A stretch of 44,322 bases of DNA from Acidimicrobiia bacterium (GTDB taxonomy: Bacteria; Acidobacteriota; Vicinamibacteria; Vicinamibacterales; UBA2999), in the NCBI GenBank assembly GCA_016871375.1, contig VFYY01000010.1, positions 1 through 44,322 of the forward strand, read 5' to 3'. Of the stretch, positions 37,114-44,322 are shown piece by piece. A program made the position numbers and the translations under genes. How positions within the stretch are numbered: the stretch's first letter is position 1; the number at the start of each line of letters is the position of its first letter. The notes under the pieces were generated by a model. The model had not been told where the DNA came from and made no database searches. It saw nothing but the letters and a program-made list of their open reading frames with translations.

Positions 37114-37411
37114 GAGCGGCTCGACGCGGCCGCTCACCTCCGCCGGCGCCTCGGGCTGCGGGTCGAGCGCTTCGGTGTAGCGCTGCGGATACGACGGGAA
37201 CCCCTTGAACGCGGCGCCCGCCACGCCGCCGACGCGCGCGGTGAGCTCGTCGGTCGATGGGCCGGCCGCTCACCGTGACCTCGGGCGACCTGGTCACGAA
37301 CCACTCGGAGCCAACGTGGGCACACGAGCCACGATGTCCTCCATGAGCACGGACAGACGCTCGGTGTCGTTAATCACCGTCTTCAGTTGTGAGGTGGCTG
37401 CGGGCCGCAGC
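37114..37411 (-). pseudogene. Unidentified gene debris
   Basis: On the minus strand two fragments look protein-like but are in different frames and interrupted by a stop: QLKTVINDTERLSVLMEDIV (ending at 37294) and [20 protein letters not shown] (about 37210-37260), then [20 protein letters not shown]. No family was recognised. The stretch 37412-37532 holds nothing that can be supported. Confidence 0.4.
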
Positions 37412-37532
37412 GATTATTCGTCGCCGCTTCGAAGAGTGTCAACGGCACACGGGCGTTCCCGAGTGCCGCCGGGCCCGCTTCTGAAGCGATCATCGGCACG
37501 CACCGTCCGCCTCTGCACTGAGCCGTATGAAT

Positions 37533-38432
37533 TCATTGCGGTCCAGCTGGCGGTGGCGGAAACGGCTGAGGTGCAGGCGACACCTCTGTCGGTTCCGCCA
37601 CTGGCGGCGCGGCGTCCGCTGGCAGTTCCGCGGGCGGCGCGGCGTCGGGCACCCCCGGTTCTTCCGTGAACTCGATGAGCGGCGCCACATCCTCTTCCGC
37701 GGCCGCGTCCGGCGCGGTCGTGACGACCGCTACGGCGACTGGCGGCGTCACCGCGCCCATGCGCCCGAGGATGAGACGCTGCCGCGCGCGCAGCCGCGCC
37801 GCCGGGCGCGCGGGATTCAGCACGCGGGGGTTGACGATCGCTCCCGCCAGCAGCGCCGCCTGTTCCGGGCCGAGCGCCGACGCCGGCACCCCGAAGTAGG
37901 TGCGCGCGGCGGCTTCCGCGCCCCAGATGCCGTCGCCCCACTCGATGACGTTCAGGTAGATCTCGAAGATGCGCGCTTTCGGCAGCGCCGCTTCCATGCG
38001 CCGCGCGATGATCAGCTCGCGCAGCTTGCGCAGTGGATCGCGCGAGGGCGACAGGTAGAGGTTCTTCGCCAGCTGCTGCGTGATCGTGCTCGCGCCGCGC
38101 ACCGCCCGCCCCTGCTCCCAGTTGATCTGAATCGACTCGCGGACCTGCTCGATGTCCACGCCCTCGTGCTCCCAGAACGCGCTGTCCTCGGCGACGAGCA
38201 CCGCGCGCTTCAGGCTCTGCGAGATGCGCGAGTACGGCACCCACGTATGGCGGTGTCGGAGCGTCTTTCCCTCGCGCGCCGCCTCCTGCGCGCGCATGTC
38301 CATCCACGCCGTCCGCGTGGGATTGGTCCGCTCGAGCACGCGGACGTCGGGAAGCGTGAGATACACGTAGGCCAGCACGGCAAAGCCGACGGCCGCCACC
38401 CCGGCGCCGTAGCGAAGCAGCTTCTTACCCAC
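37533..38432 (-). CDS. mtgA: Monofunctional peptidoglycan glycosyltransferase
   Basis: A 299-residue glycosyltransferase of family 51 that polymerises lipid II into glycan strands. One N-terminal membrane segment (about 9-28, GAGVAAVGFAVLAYVYL). The catalytic motifs are EDSAFWEHEGVD (first Glu), GASTITQQLAKNLYL, RKLRELIIARRME and IFEIYLNVIEWGDGIWG. There is no transpeptidase domain. The last 70 residues are an unusual acidic and Pro-rich tail (AAEEDVAPLIEFTEEPG and PAPQPFPPPPAGPQ) not seen in typical MtgA. GTG at 38432 is used; TTG at 38441 is an alternative. It overlaps the M48 gene slightly in either case. Confidence 0.92.
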   Translation of the reverse strand: MGKKLLRYGAGVAAVGFAVLAYVYLTLPDVRVLERTNPTRTAWMDMRAQEAAREGKTLRHRHTWVPYSRISQSLKRAVLVAEDSAFWEHEGVDIEQVRESIQINWEQGRAVRGASTITQQLAKNLYLSPSRDPLRKLRELIIARRMEAALPKARIFEIYLNVIEWGDGIWGAEAAARTYFGVPASALGPEQAALLAGAIVNPRVLNPARPAARLRARQRLILGRMGAVTPPVAVAVVTTAPDAAAEEDVAPLIEFTEEPGVPDAAPPAELPADAAPPVAEPTEVSPAPQPFPPPPAGPQ

Positions 38433-39867
38433 TGACGACAATCTTGACGCGCGTGCCGGGCGTCGGCTGCGTCCCGGGCGCGGAGTTGTTCATCACGGCG
38501 AGCGTGGCCGGCTTGATCACCCCGCCGCCGCGCTCGGCAATCGACGCCCACGTGTCGCCCGCGCGGACGACGTAGAGGTCCACGCGGCTGGGCCGGATGT
38601 TCTCCGCCTCCGCCGCGGATATCGAACGGAACGTGCGGATGCTCGCCGAAATCGCGCCGTCGGCCTGCCGGAACAGCTGCGACGGCGCGATGCCGACGAC
38701 GATGTAGACCTTCTGGTCGTAGGCGATGTGCGCCGCCCGGGCGCCGAACGTCGCGCCGTTGTCCGCCTGCCCCTGGTAGACGCCGATGAAGGCGTCGAGA
38801 TTGTCGATGCGGGCGGGCGCGCCCTCGACCGCCCGGAAGCCCGCGTCGCGCATGCTGTTGACCGCAATTTCCTGCAGGTTGCGCCCCTGCGGGTTTTCTA
38901 CGAGCCGCAGCACCATGAACACGTCGGCGCCGGGCGCCTTGGCCGCCACCTGGCTCGGCGTGTTCTGGATCTCCCAGCCCTCGGGGAAATCGAGGCGGAA
39001 TCGCAGCACCGGATGCAGGAACGCCGCGCCGCGGACGATGCCCTGCTCGGGATTGTCGCCGTAGACGATGCCGTCGATGCGGCGGATGAAGTCCTCGCGG
39101 TTGGTGGAGAAGTCGGTGCGCCCCGTCTTGAGCCGGGCGACGGTCGGCTGGATGTCCTTCACGCGCGCGAGCGGCTCCGGGTGCGTCGAGAGCCAGTTCG
39201 GCACGCCCTTCCGGTCGCCCGCCGCCTCGTCCAGGCGCCCGAGCGTCGCCAGAAACGCGGGCACGCCCGCGGGATCCCACCCGAGTGTCGATTCATACCG
39301 CGCGCCGAGCTCGTCGGCCTGCAGCTCGTCGTCGCGGCCGTAGCGCAGGAAGAGCACGCCGAGCGACTGGCCCGCCAGGTCGCCGAACGGACGCGCCGCC
39401 GGCACGAAGATCTGCAACGCCAGCAGCCCGACGCCGCCGGTAATCTGCCGCGTGTACTGCTGCGCCGAGTGACGCGCGGTGACGTGGCCGATCTCGTGGC
39501 CGAGCACGCCGGCGAGCTCCGCCTCGTTGTCGAGAAACGGCATGATGCCGCGCGTGATGTAGATGAAGCCGCCCGGGACGGCGAACGCGTTGACGGCCGG
39601 GACGTCCACGACCTGGAACGTCCACGGCAGGTTGGGGCGCTCGGAGATCTTCGCCATCCGCTGCCCGATGTCGCTCACGTAACGCTGCAGCTCGGGATCG
39701 TTGTAGATCCCCATCTCCTGCTTGATCTGCGGATCCGACTCCTTGCCGATCGAGATCTCCTGCGCCTCGCTCATGAACGACAGCTCGCGCCGCCCGGTGA
39801 CCGGGTTGGTGGCGCAGGCCGCCACGAGCGCGAGCACGATCAGCGAGGCTGCAGCGCGAAATCCCAT
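38425..39867 (-). CDS. M48-family lipoprotein metallopeptidase with LysM-like C-terminus
   Basis: A 480-residue zinc protease, BepA/YfgC-like. Lipobox LVAAC with Cys18. Catalytic HEIGH at 124-128, with third ligand Glu181 in DDELQADELGARY. In the family these proteins process or check outer-membrane proteins. The C-terminal part (about 300-430) is a separate domain, and the last 50 residues (YVVRAGDTWASIAERGG) resemble LysM, suited to peptidoglycan binding. ATG at 39867, overlapping the aldolase gene end by 28 bases. Coupled to mtgA, so a cell-envelope role fits. Confidence 0.92.
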   Translation of the reverse strand: MGFRAAASLIVLALVAACATNPVTGRRELSFMSEAQEISIGKESDPQIKQEMGIYNDPELQRYVSDIGQRMAKISERPNLPWTFQVVDVPAVNAFAVPGGFIYITRGIMPFLDNEAELAGVLGHEIGHVTARHSAQQYTRQITGGVGLLALQIFVPAARPFGDLAGQSLGVLFLRYGRDDELQADELGARYESTLGWDPAGVPAFLATLGRLDEAAGDRKGVPNWLSTHPEPLARVKDIQPTVARLKTGRTDFSTNREDFIRRIDGIVYGDNPEQGIVRGAAFLHPVLRFRLDFPEGWEIQNTPSQVAAKAPGADVFMVLRLVENPQGRNLQEIAVNSMRDAGFRAVEGAPARIDNLDAFIGVYQGQADNGATFGARAAHIAYDQKVYIVVGIAPSQLFRQADGAISASIRTFRSISAAEAENIRPSRVDLYVVRAGDTWASIAERGGGVIKPATLAVMNNSAPGTQPTPGTRVKIVVSG

Positions 39868-40739
39868 GTGGCCAGCTCGGCGCGGATCTTCTCCACGACG
39901 TCGGCGCCCGCCGCCCGCAGCGGCGGGCGCGGCGGGCCGGCGGCAAATCCCATCAGCTCCAGCGCGGCCTTCAGTCCGGGCACGCCGTAGCTCGTGCCCA
40001 CCGCCTTCGCCAGCGGCATCAGCCGAAGCTGGAGCGCCCGCGCCTCCTCGAGGCGCCCCTCGGCAACCAGGGTCCGTAAGCGGACGCATTCACCGGGCAC
40101 CAGCGCGGCCAATGCCAGAATCGCGCCGTCGCAGCCGGCGCACAGGGCGTGAAAGAGCGTCGTGGCGGACCCCGCAAGCACCACGAACGTGTCGGGCGTT
40201 CGCGACACGTATTCGGCAATCTGGCCAATGTCGCTGCCCGACTCCTTCATCCCCGCGATGTTCGGATGCGCCGCCAGCCGCGCCACCGCGTCGGGCGCCA
40301 GGTTCACGCCCGTGAACATCGCCACGTTGTAGAGGAGCACGGGCACCGGCGACGCCTCCGCCACTTCCGTGTAGTGGCGGACGAACACGTCGGTCGTCAT
40401 CTGCGCCTTGAAGAAGGAGGGCGTCCTGACGAGCACCGCGTCCACGCCGGCGGCGGCCGCGCGCCTGGTGGCGGCGATGGTGGCGCGCGTGGACTCGCGG
40501 CCCGTGCCGGCGATCAGAATCCGGTCGCGCGGCACACTCTCGCGCGCAACCGACACCGCACGGTCGGCTTCGGCGTCGTCCAACTGAGGCGCCTCGCCGT
40601 TGGACCCGAGGACCACGAGGCCGGTGAGCGGCGACTGCATCCAGCGCGCGATGTTCGCGCGCAGCCCCGCCTCGTCAACCGTGTCGTTCTGCTGAAACGG
40701 CGTGACGATCGGGGTGTGGATACCCGCGAACCGCTTCAT
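39840..40739 (-). CDS. Dihydrodipicolinate-synthase family aldolase, closest to 4-hydroxy-2-oxoglutarate aldolase
   Basis: A 299-residue class I aldolase. Schiff-base Lys165 (IAGMKESGSD) and Tyr137 (LLYNVAMFTGVNL) are in place. The substrate loop reads GSNGEAPQL instead of the TTGESATL of DapA, and this together with HPNIAGMKESGSDIGQI is closer to 4-hydroxy-2-oxoglutarate aldolase (HOGA1-like). It may thus serve hydroxyproline or keto-acid breakdown and not lysine synthesis. The ATG at 40739 abuts the repeat element 40740-40828; the open frame continues through the repeat but is not real coding sequence. It lies 86 bases from the oligopeptide permease genes. Confidence 0.88.
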   Translation of the reverse strand: MKRFAGIHTPIVTPFQQNDTVDEAGLRANIARWMQSPLTGLVVLGSNGEAPQLDDAEADRAVSVARESVPRDRILIAGTGRESTRATIAATRRAAAAGVDAVLVRTPSFFKAQMTTDVFVRHYTEVAEASPVPVLLYNVAMFTGVNLAPDAVARLAAHPNIAGMKESGSDIGQIAEYVSRTPDTFVVLAGSATTLFHALCAGCDGAILALAALVPGECVRLRTLVAEGRLEEARALQLRLMPLAKAVGTSYGVPGLKAALELMGFAAGPPRPPLRAAGADVVEKIRAELATWDFALQPR

Positions 40740-40828
40740 CCCTCGACTCTGCTCGGGATGACCCTGAGCTCGTCGTCCCTCGACGTCGCTCGGGACGACC
40801 CTGAGCCCGTCGAAGGGTCGAAGGGTCA
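40740..40828. repeat. Tandem 'ctcgac...gctcgggacgaccctgag' repeat between aldolase and permease genes
   Basis: Two diverged units of about 38-40 bases, each with ctcgac..tgctcggga..accctgagc, then gtcgaagggtcgaagggtca. The aldolase ATG abuts one end and the stop codon of the permease gene (40826-40828) is at the other, so the whole gap is repeat. The core motif recurs inside uvrA (28521-28540). Confidence 0.8.
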
Positions 40829-41791
40829 TGGCTCCAATTGTACAGGCGCGCGCCCCGTGGACTGGACGGTCAGGTTGACCGCCAGCACGAAGATGAAGAT
40901 GGCGGCCGCCGGCGCCAGCATCCACGGCGCTTCCGCCACCAGCGACACGTTCGCCGCATCCTGCAGCATCGTCCCCCAGGTGGGCACCGTGTCGGGGAAG
41001 CCGAGGCCGACGTAGGAGAGCGTCGCTTCCGCGAGGATGAACGCCGGCAGCAACAGCGTGGCCTGCACGGTGAGATAGCTCCAGGCGGCGGGCAGCAGGT
41101 GGAGCACGAGCGTGCGCACCGGTCCCGCGCCGGCGGCCAGCGCGGCCGCCGCGTAATCGCGATCGCGCTCCGACGCGACGATCGCGCGCACGCCGCGGGC
41201 GACGATGGGCCAGCCGAGGAGGGCGAAGATGACGGTGAGCGCGACGAAGACCGTCTCGGCGGGCAGCACCAGCGGCATCACCGCGCGCAGCGCCAGCGCC
41301 ACGTAGATCGCCGGGAGCACGAGGACGAATTCCGAGAAGCGCGACAGCAGCTCGTCCACCCGTCCGCCCGCGTAGCCGGCGACGCCGCCGACGAGCGCCC
41401 CGAGGATGAGCGCTCCCGCGGTGGCGAGGACGGCAAGCGCGAGCGACGTGCGCGCGCCGAAGATGAGCCGCGAGAAGGTGTCGCGGCCGAAGACGTCGGC
41501 GCCGAGGACGAGCAGCGGGCCGCCCTGCGACTCGTCAACGCTCACGAGGCGCCCGTTCGTCAGCCACTGCAGCGGCGCGCGACGCGCGGTGTCCTGCTCG
41601 AACCGTCGCTCGAGCCGGCTCACCAGGCGCTGCGGATGGATGTACAGTCCGCCGGCGCCGGCGTGCACGGGCGTCGGCGGCGCGTACAGCAGGTTCGAAA
41701 ACGCGCGCTCCGGATCGTTCGGCGCCAGCCATGGCGCGCCCACCGCCACCGCCACCACCAGCGCGAACAGGGCGAGGCCTGCCCGTCTCAT
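40826..41791 (-). CDS. ABC transporter permease, OppC/DppC-type
   Basis: A 321-residue inner-membrane permease. After the first membrane segment there is a periplasmic insert of about 60 residues (SNLLYAPPTPVHAGAGGLYI; QWLTNGRLVSVDE). The standard LGADVFGRDTFSRLIFGART motif follows, then five membrane segments with the EAA-type loop DYAAAALAAGAGPVRTL. The C-terminus EATLSYVGLGFPDTVPTWG is typical of OppC/DppC. ATG at 41791 overlaps the OppB-type gene stop (ATGA). Forms a heterodimer with the next permease. Confidence 0.92.
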   Translation of the reverse strand: MRRAGLALFALVVAVAVGAPWLAPNDPERAFSNLLYAPPTPVHAGAGGLYIHPQRLVSRLERRFEQDTARRAPLQWLTNGRLVSVDESQGGPLLVLGADVFGRDTFSRLIFGARTSLALAVLATAGALILGALVGGVAGYAGGRVDELLSRFSEFVLVLPAIYVALALRAVMPLVLPAETVFVALTVIFALLGWPIVARGVRAIVASERDRDYAAAALAAGAGPVRTLVLHLLPAAWSYLTVQATLLLPAFILAEATLSYVGLGFPDTVPTWGTMLQDAANVSLVAEAPWMLAPAAAIFIFVLAVNLTVQSTGRAPVQLEP

Positions 41792-42753
41792 GCCGCCTGC
41801 GCCTCCCGCGCGCGCGGATCCGCGGCGGCCAGCAGCAGGTCGCCAACGAGGCTGCCGAAGGCGAGGAACAGCCCGCCGGTGGCCGCGCACCCCGCGACGA
41901 GATAGATGTCGCGCGCGCGCAGCGCCTCGAACATGAGGCGCCCCAGGCCGGGCCACGCGGTCACGTACTCCACGACGAACGAGCCGGAGAGCAGCGCGCC
42001 GATCGCGATCCCGTAGACCGCGCAGATCGGCCGCACCGACACCGGCCACGCGTGGCGGACGATGAGATCGCGCGCCGATACGCCCCGCGCGATCGCCGCC
42101 AGCAGGAACGGCTGATGGAGCGCGTCGCTCATCGACTGCGCCTGCAGGCGCTCGAAGGTCGCCGCAATCGGCAGGGCCAGGGCGAGCGCCGGCAGCGGCA
42201 GGTGCGCGGCCACGTCGGCGATCCACGCCGACCACTGCACGTCCAGCGCCTGCACCGACGTCATGCCGCCGGTGGGAAACCAGCGCGTGCGCGAGGCGAC
42301 GAAGACGAGCAGCAGCGACGTGAGCAGCGGCGGAATCGAGATGCACACCAGCGACGCGGCGCGGACGAGCGTCGCCGCGACCCCGCTGCGGCTGCCCGTG
42401 AACACGCCGAGCGGGATGCCGATCAGCGTGGCCAGTGTCAGCGCCACGACCGCCAGCACCGCCGTGTTGGCGGCGGCGCGGCCGACCAGCCCCCGCACCG
42501 GACGGTTGTAGAGAAACGAGTCGCCGAACTCGAACCGCACCGCGCGTCCGACCCACGCCGCCCACTGCCCGGCGGCCGGCCGGTCGAGCCCGTACTGCGC
42601 GCGCACGCGCGCGATCTCCTGCGGGCTGGCGAAGGGGCCGAGCTGCGACGTGACGTCGCCCGGCGCGAGCCGCGTGAGGAACAGCGCGGCCGAGGAAACC
42701 GCGACGACGAGGACGAGGGCGAACAGGAGGCGTCGCGCGAGAAAGCGGATCAA
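41788..42753 (-). CDS. ABC transporter permease, OppB/DppB-type
   Basis: A 321-residue permease with the family N-terminus RFLARRLLFALVLVVAVSSA and RLAPGDV, the LGLD-like YGLDRPAAGQWAAWVGRAVR, the FGDSFLYNRPV motif, membrane segments through the middle, the EAA loop (ARGVSARDLIVRHAWPVSVR) and YVTAWPGLGRLMFEALRARD. The start is TTG and overlaps the substrate-binding protein stop (TTGA). The ATPase subunits are not within the window. Confidence 0.92.
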   Translation of the reverse strand: MIRFLARRLLFALVLVVAVSSAALFLTRLAPGDVTSQLGPFASPQEIARVRAQYGLDRPAAGQWAAWVGRAVRFEFGDSFLYNRPVRGLVGRAAANTAVLAVVALTLATLIGIPLGVFTGSRSGVAATLVRAASLVCISIPPLLTSLLLVFVASRTRWFPTGGMTSVQALDVQWSAWIADVAAHLPLPALALALPIAATFERLQAQSMSDALHQPFLLAAIARGVSARDLIVRHAWPVSVRPICAVYGIAIGALLSGSFVVEYVTAWPGLGRLMFEALRARDIYLVAGCAATGGLFLAFGSLVGDLLLAAADPRAREAQAA

Positions 42754-44322
42754 TTGGTAACGCTAAGACTATCAGCGTTCCAGAGCGCCGGGGGCCGCTG
42801 CACCGACGGCCGCACGCCCTGCACGCGCGTGCTGTGGGCGTAGTAGAGCCGCGGCGCCGCGAAGTACAGCGCCGGCAGGTTCTCGGCCACGATCCGCTGC
42901 ACGTCGCGGAAGAGCATCCGCCGCCGCTCCTGATCCACGGAGGCCGCCTGCTCCAGCATGATCGTGTCGATGCGCCGCTCCCACTCGGTGGCCGGCGACG
43001 TCTGCGCCAGGTTCCAGAAGTGCGCGTCGCCCGAGCTGAGCCAGAAGTCGAGGTTCACGGCCGGATCGAGGTCGGTGGTGAGCGCGCGCATGTAGATGGC
43101 GTCGTAGTCGCAGGCCAGCATGCGCTGAATCATCGCGCCGAACTCCAGCGGCGCGATGTCGAGCGCGATCCCGACGCCCGCCAGCTCGTCGCGCAGCACC
43201 GCGGTGCCGCGCTCGTAGTAGCCAATCCCCTGCTGCGTCATCACGGTGAAGCGCGCTTCGGTGCCGCGCCCGTCCTCGACGACGCCGTTGCCGTTGCGAT
43301 CCTCCAGCCCGATGCCGCGCAACAGCTCCCGCGCGCGATCGTCGTCGTGCGGATAGCGCGGGACGTCGGGCCAGAACCAGATGGAGTTGCCCGGCGTGAT
43401 CGGTCCCCAGATCGGGACCGCCGCGCCCAGGAACACCGTCTCCGCGAACATCTCGCGGTCCACCGCGTGCGAGATCGCCTGCCGGAACTCGGGCCGGCTG
43501 ACGAACGCGAAGCGCGGGTCGGCCTTCTTCGCCTCCGGCTTCAGGCAGAACCAGAACGCATCCGCGTCCGGGCCCACGCCGAGCTCGATGAGCCGCAGCC
43601 GCCCTTCTTCCTCGGAGCGTCGCACGGGCACGTAGTCCTCGGCGCGCAGCTCGCTCTGCGTGAGGTCGATGTCGCCCGACTGCAGCCGCAGCAGCTCCGC
43701 GTTCTGGTCGGGGACGATCTCGAGCACGACGCGATCGAGATACGGCAGCGGGGCACCATCGGGCGCCGTCCGCCAGTAGCGCGGGTTGCGGTCGTAGACC
43801 AGGCGCTGCCCGGGCAGGTATTCGCGCAGCACGAACGGCCCCAGGCCGGCGATCTCCGAGGGGGGCGTCTTCGTGTCCCAAGCCTGCGCCAGCGTGCCGT
43901 CCTTCAGGCGCGCCTCGAGCTTGTGCTTCGGCAGGATCAGCAGCCCGTCGAGGAGCCGCAGCCCGGGACCGGAGGGCGCCGCGAAGCGGAAGACGACCGT
44001 GTGGTCGTCGGACGCGCTGGCGCGAATCGGCTGGCCGCCCACGATCAGCTGGCTGGCCATCACGCTCTCCACCTTCGGGTCGAGCACGGCATCGAGCGAG
44101 AAGAGGACATCGGCGGCGGTGAACGGCGTCCCGTCGGACCACGTCACGCCCTGGCGCAGATATAAGGTGTGCGTCCGGCCGTCGGCGCTCGACTCCCACC
44201 GCTCCGCCAGCCACGGCTCCAGCTCGAACGTCTCGCGGTTCACGCGCACCAGCCGCGCGTGCTGCAGCATCGACAGCAGCTCCGTCGTCTGGTTGCGGTC
44301 GACGAGGCGGTTGAAGGAGCGC
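42750..44322 (-). CDS. Oligopeptide-type ABC transporter substrate-binding protein (5' end outside window)
   Basis: The C-terminal 523 residues of an SBP_bac_5 family protein; the frame stays open to the edge of the window, so the signal peptide and first part lie beyond it. Typical blocks: LVRVNRETFELEPWLAERWE, TLYLRQGVTWSDGTPFTAAD, GLGPFVLREYLPGQRLVYDR, RFAFVSRPEFRQAISHAVDR and FWLSSGDAHFWN. It should capture a peptide or similar solute and hand it to the two permeases encoded next. The substrate cannot be told from the sequence. Confidence 0.93.
   Translation of the reverse strand, partial: RSFNRLVDRNQTTELLSMLQHARLVRVNRETFELEPWLAERWESSADGRTHTLYLRQGVTWSDGTPFTAADVLFSLDAVLDPKVESVMASQLIVGGQPIRASASDDHTVVFRFAAPSGPGLRLLDGLLILPKHKLEARLKDGTLAQAWDTKTPPSEIAGLGPFVLREYLPGQRLVYDRNPRYWRTAPDGAPLPYLDRVVLEIVPDQNAELLRLQSGDIDLTQSELRAEDYVPVRRSEEEGRLRLIELGVGPDADAFWFCLKPEAKKADPRFAFVSRPEFRQAISHAVDREMFAETVFLGAAVPIWGPITPGNSIWFWPDVPRYPHDDDRARELLRGIGLEDRNGNGVVEDGRGTEARFTVMTQQGIGYYERGTAVLRDELAGVGIALDIAPLEFGAMIQRMLACDYDAIYMRALTTDLDPAVNLDFWLSSGDAHFWNLAQTSPATEWERRIDTIMLEQAASVDQERRRMLFRDVQRIVAENLPALYFAAPRLYYAHSTRVQGVRPSVQRPPALWNADSLSVTN

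Noticed and set aside
39840-40739. Naming the aldolase dapA
   Set aside because: The active-site loop is GSNGEA and not TTGES, and the neighbourhood is not lysine synthesis.
40740-40925. Longer start for the aldolase gene through the repeat
   Set aside because: The extension translates a tandem repeat, and the family N-terminus is at 40739.

Overview
This window is a high-G+C (about two thirds by eye), densely packed bacterial chromosome segment. Inference: it comes from an Acidobacteriota-type genome, plausibly Vicinamibacteria. The grounds are the families present (ECF sigma with zf-HC2 anti-sigma, an excisionase-HTH/REC fusion, an Abhydrolase_10-type hydrolase, and a serine/threonine kinase fragment with the '[17 protein letters not shown]' style of P-loop). 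No rRNA, tRNA, CRISPR array or intact transposase was seen.

Layout. 1-2976 (minus): ECF sigma factor, membrane anti-sigma factor, secreted protein and lipoprotein. 3114-8446 (plus): HTH-REC regulator, ABC-F ATPase, PAS histidine kinase and its sigma-54 response regulator. 8517-10678 (minus): DUF1697 protein, HAD hydrolase, LMW phosphatase and an unknown, with a DUF4399 protein after them on the plus strand. 11146-17161 (minus): dprA-topA-trmFO-xerC, a common housekeeping cluster. 17493-23163 (plus): TPR protein, lipoprotein, rplU-rpmA-obg-nadD-rsfS, a sensor-less sigma-54 activator and comF. 23136-25055 (minus): tmk and lysA. 25062-26279 (plus): ECF sigma, STAS protein and a small conserved protein. 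26289-33492 (minus): lpxC, uvrA, an APC permease, a TIG/beta-propeller protein and an HNH endonuclease. 33556-36939: an NlpC/P60 lipoprotein (plus), two small coiled-coil genes and a large secreted hydrolase (minus), and a repeat-rich scar with a broken kinase gene. 37533-44322 (minus): glycosyltransferase-51, M48 lipoprotein peptidase, DHDPS/HOGA-type aldolase, two oligopeptide-type ABC permeases and the C-terminal part of their binding protein, which runs off the window.

The most striking feature is not a gene. Many gene junctions, and several reading frames, carry short palindromic or tandem repeat elements from several families. They lie in frame inside obg, uvrA, topA, xerC (twice), the anti-sigma gene and the ABC-F gene, as extra linker or loop residues. 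At junctions they contain or abut stop codons (lysA, uvrA, lpxC, nadD, the lipoprotein at 17815, the secreted protein at 713, oppC-like) and start codons (tmk, dapA-like). This resembles the coding-sequence-invading palindromic elements known from Rickettsia, but with several unrelated families in one small window, and is the best candidate here for an undescribed system. Other points of interest are a sigma-54 activator with a changed Walker B and GAFTGA motif, an ECF-STAS operon whose STAS protein lacks the usual phospho-serine, and an identical 15-bp palindrome upstream of both small coiled-coil genes.
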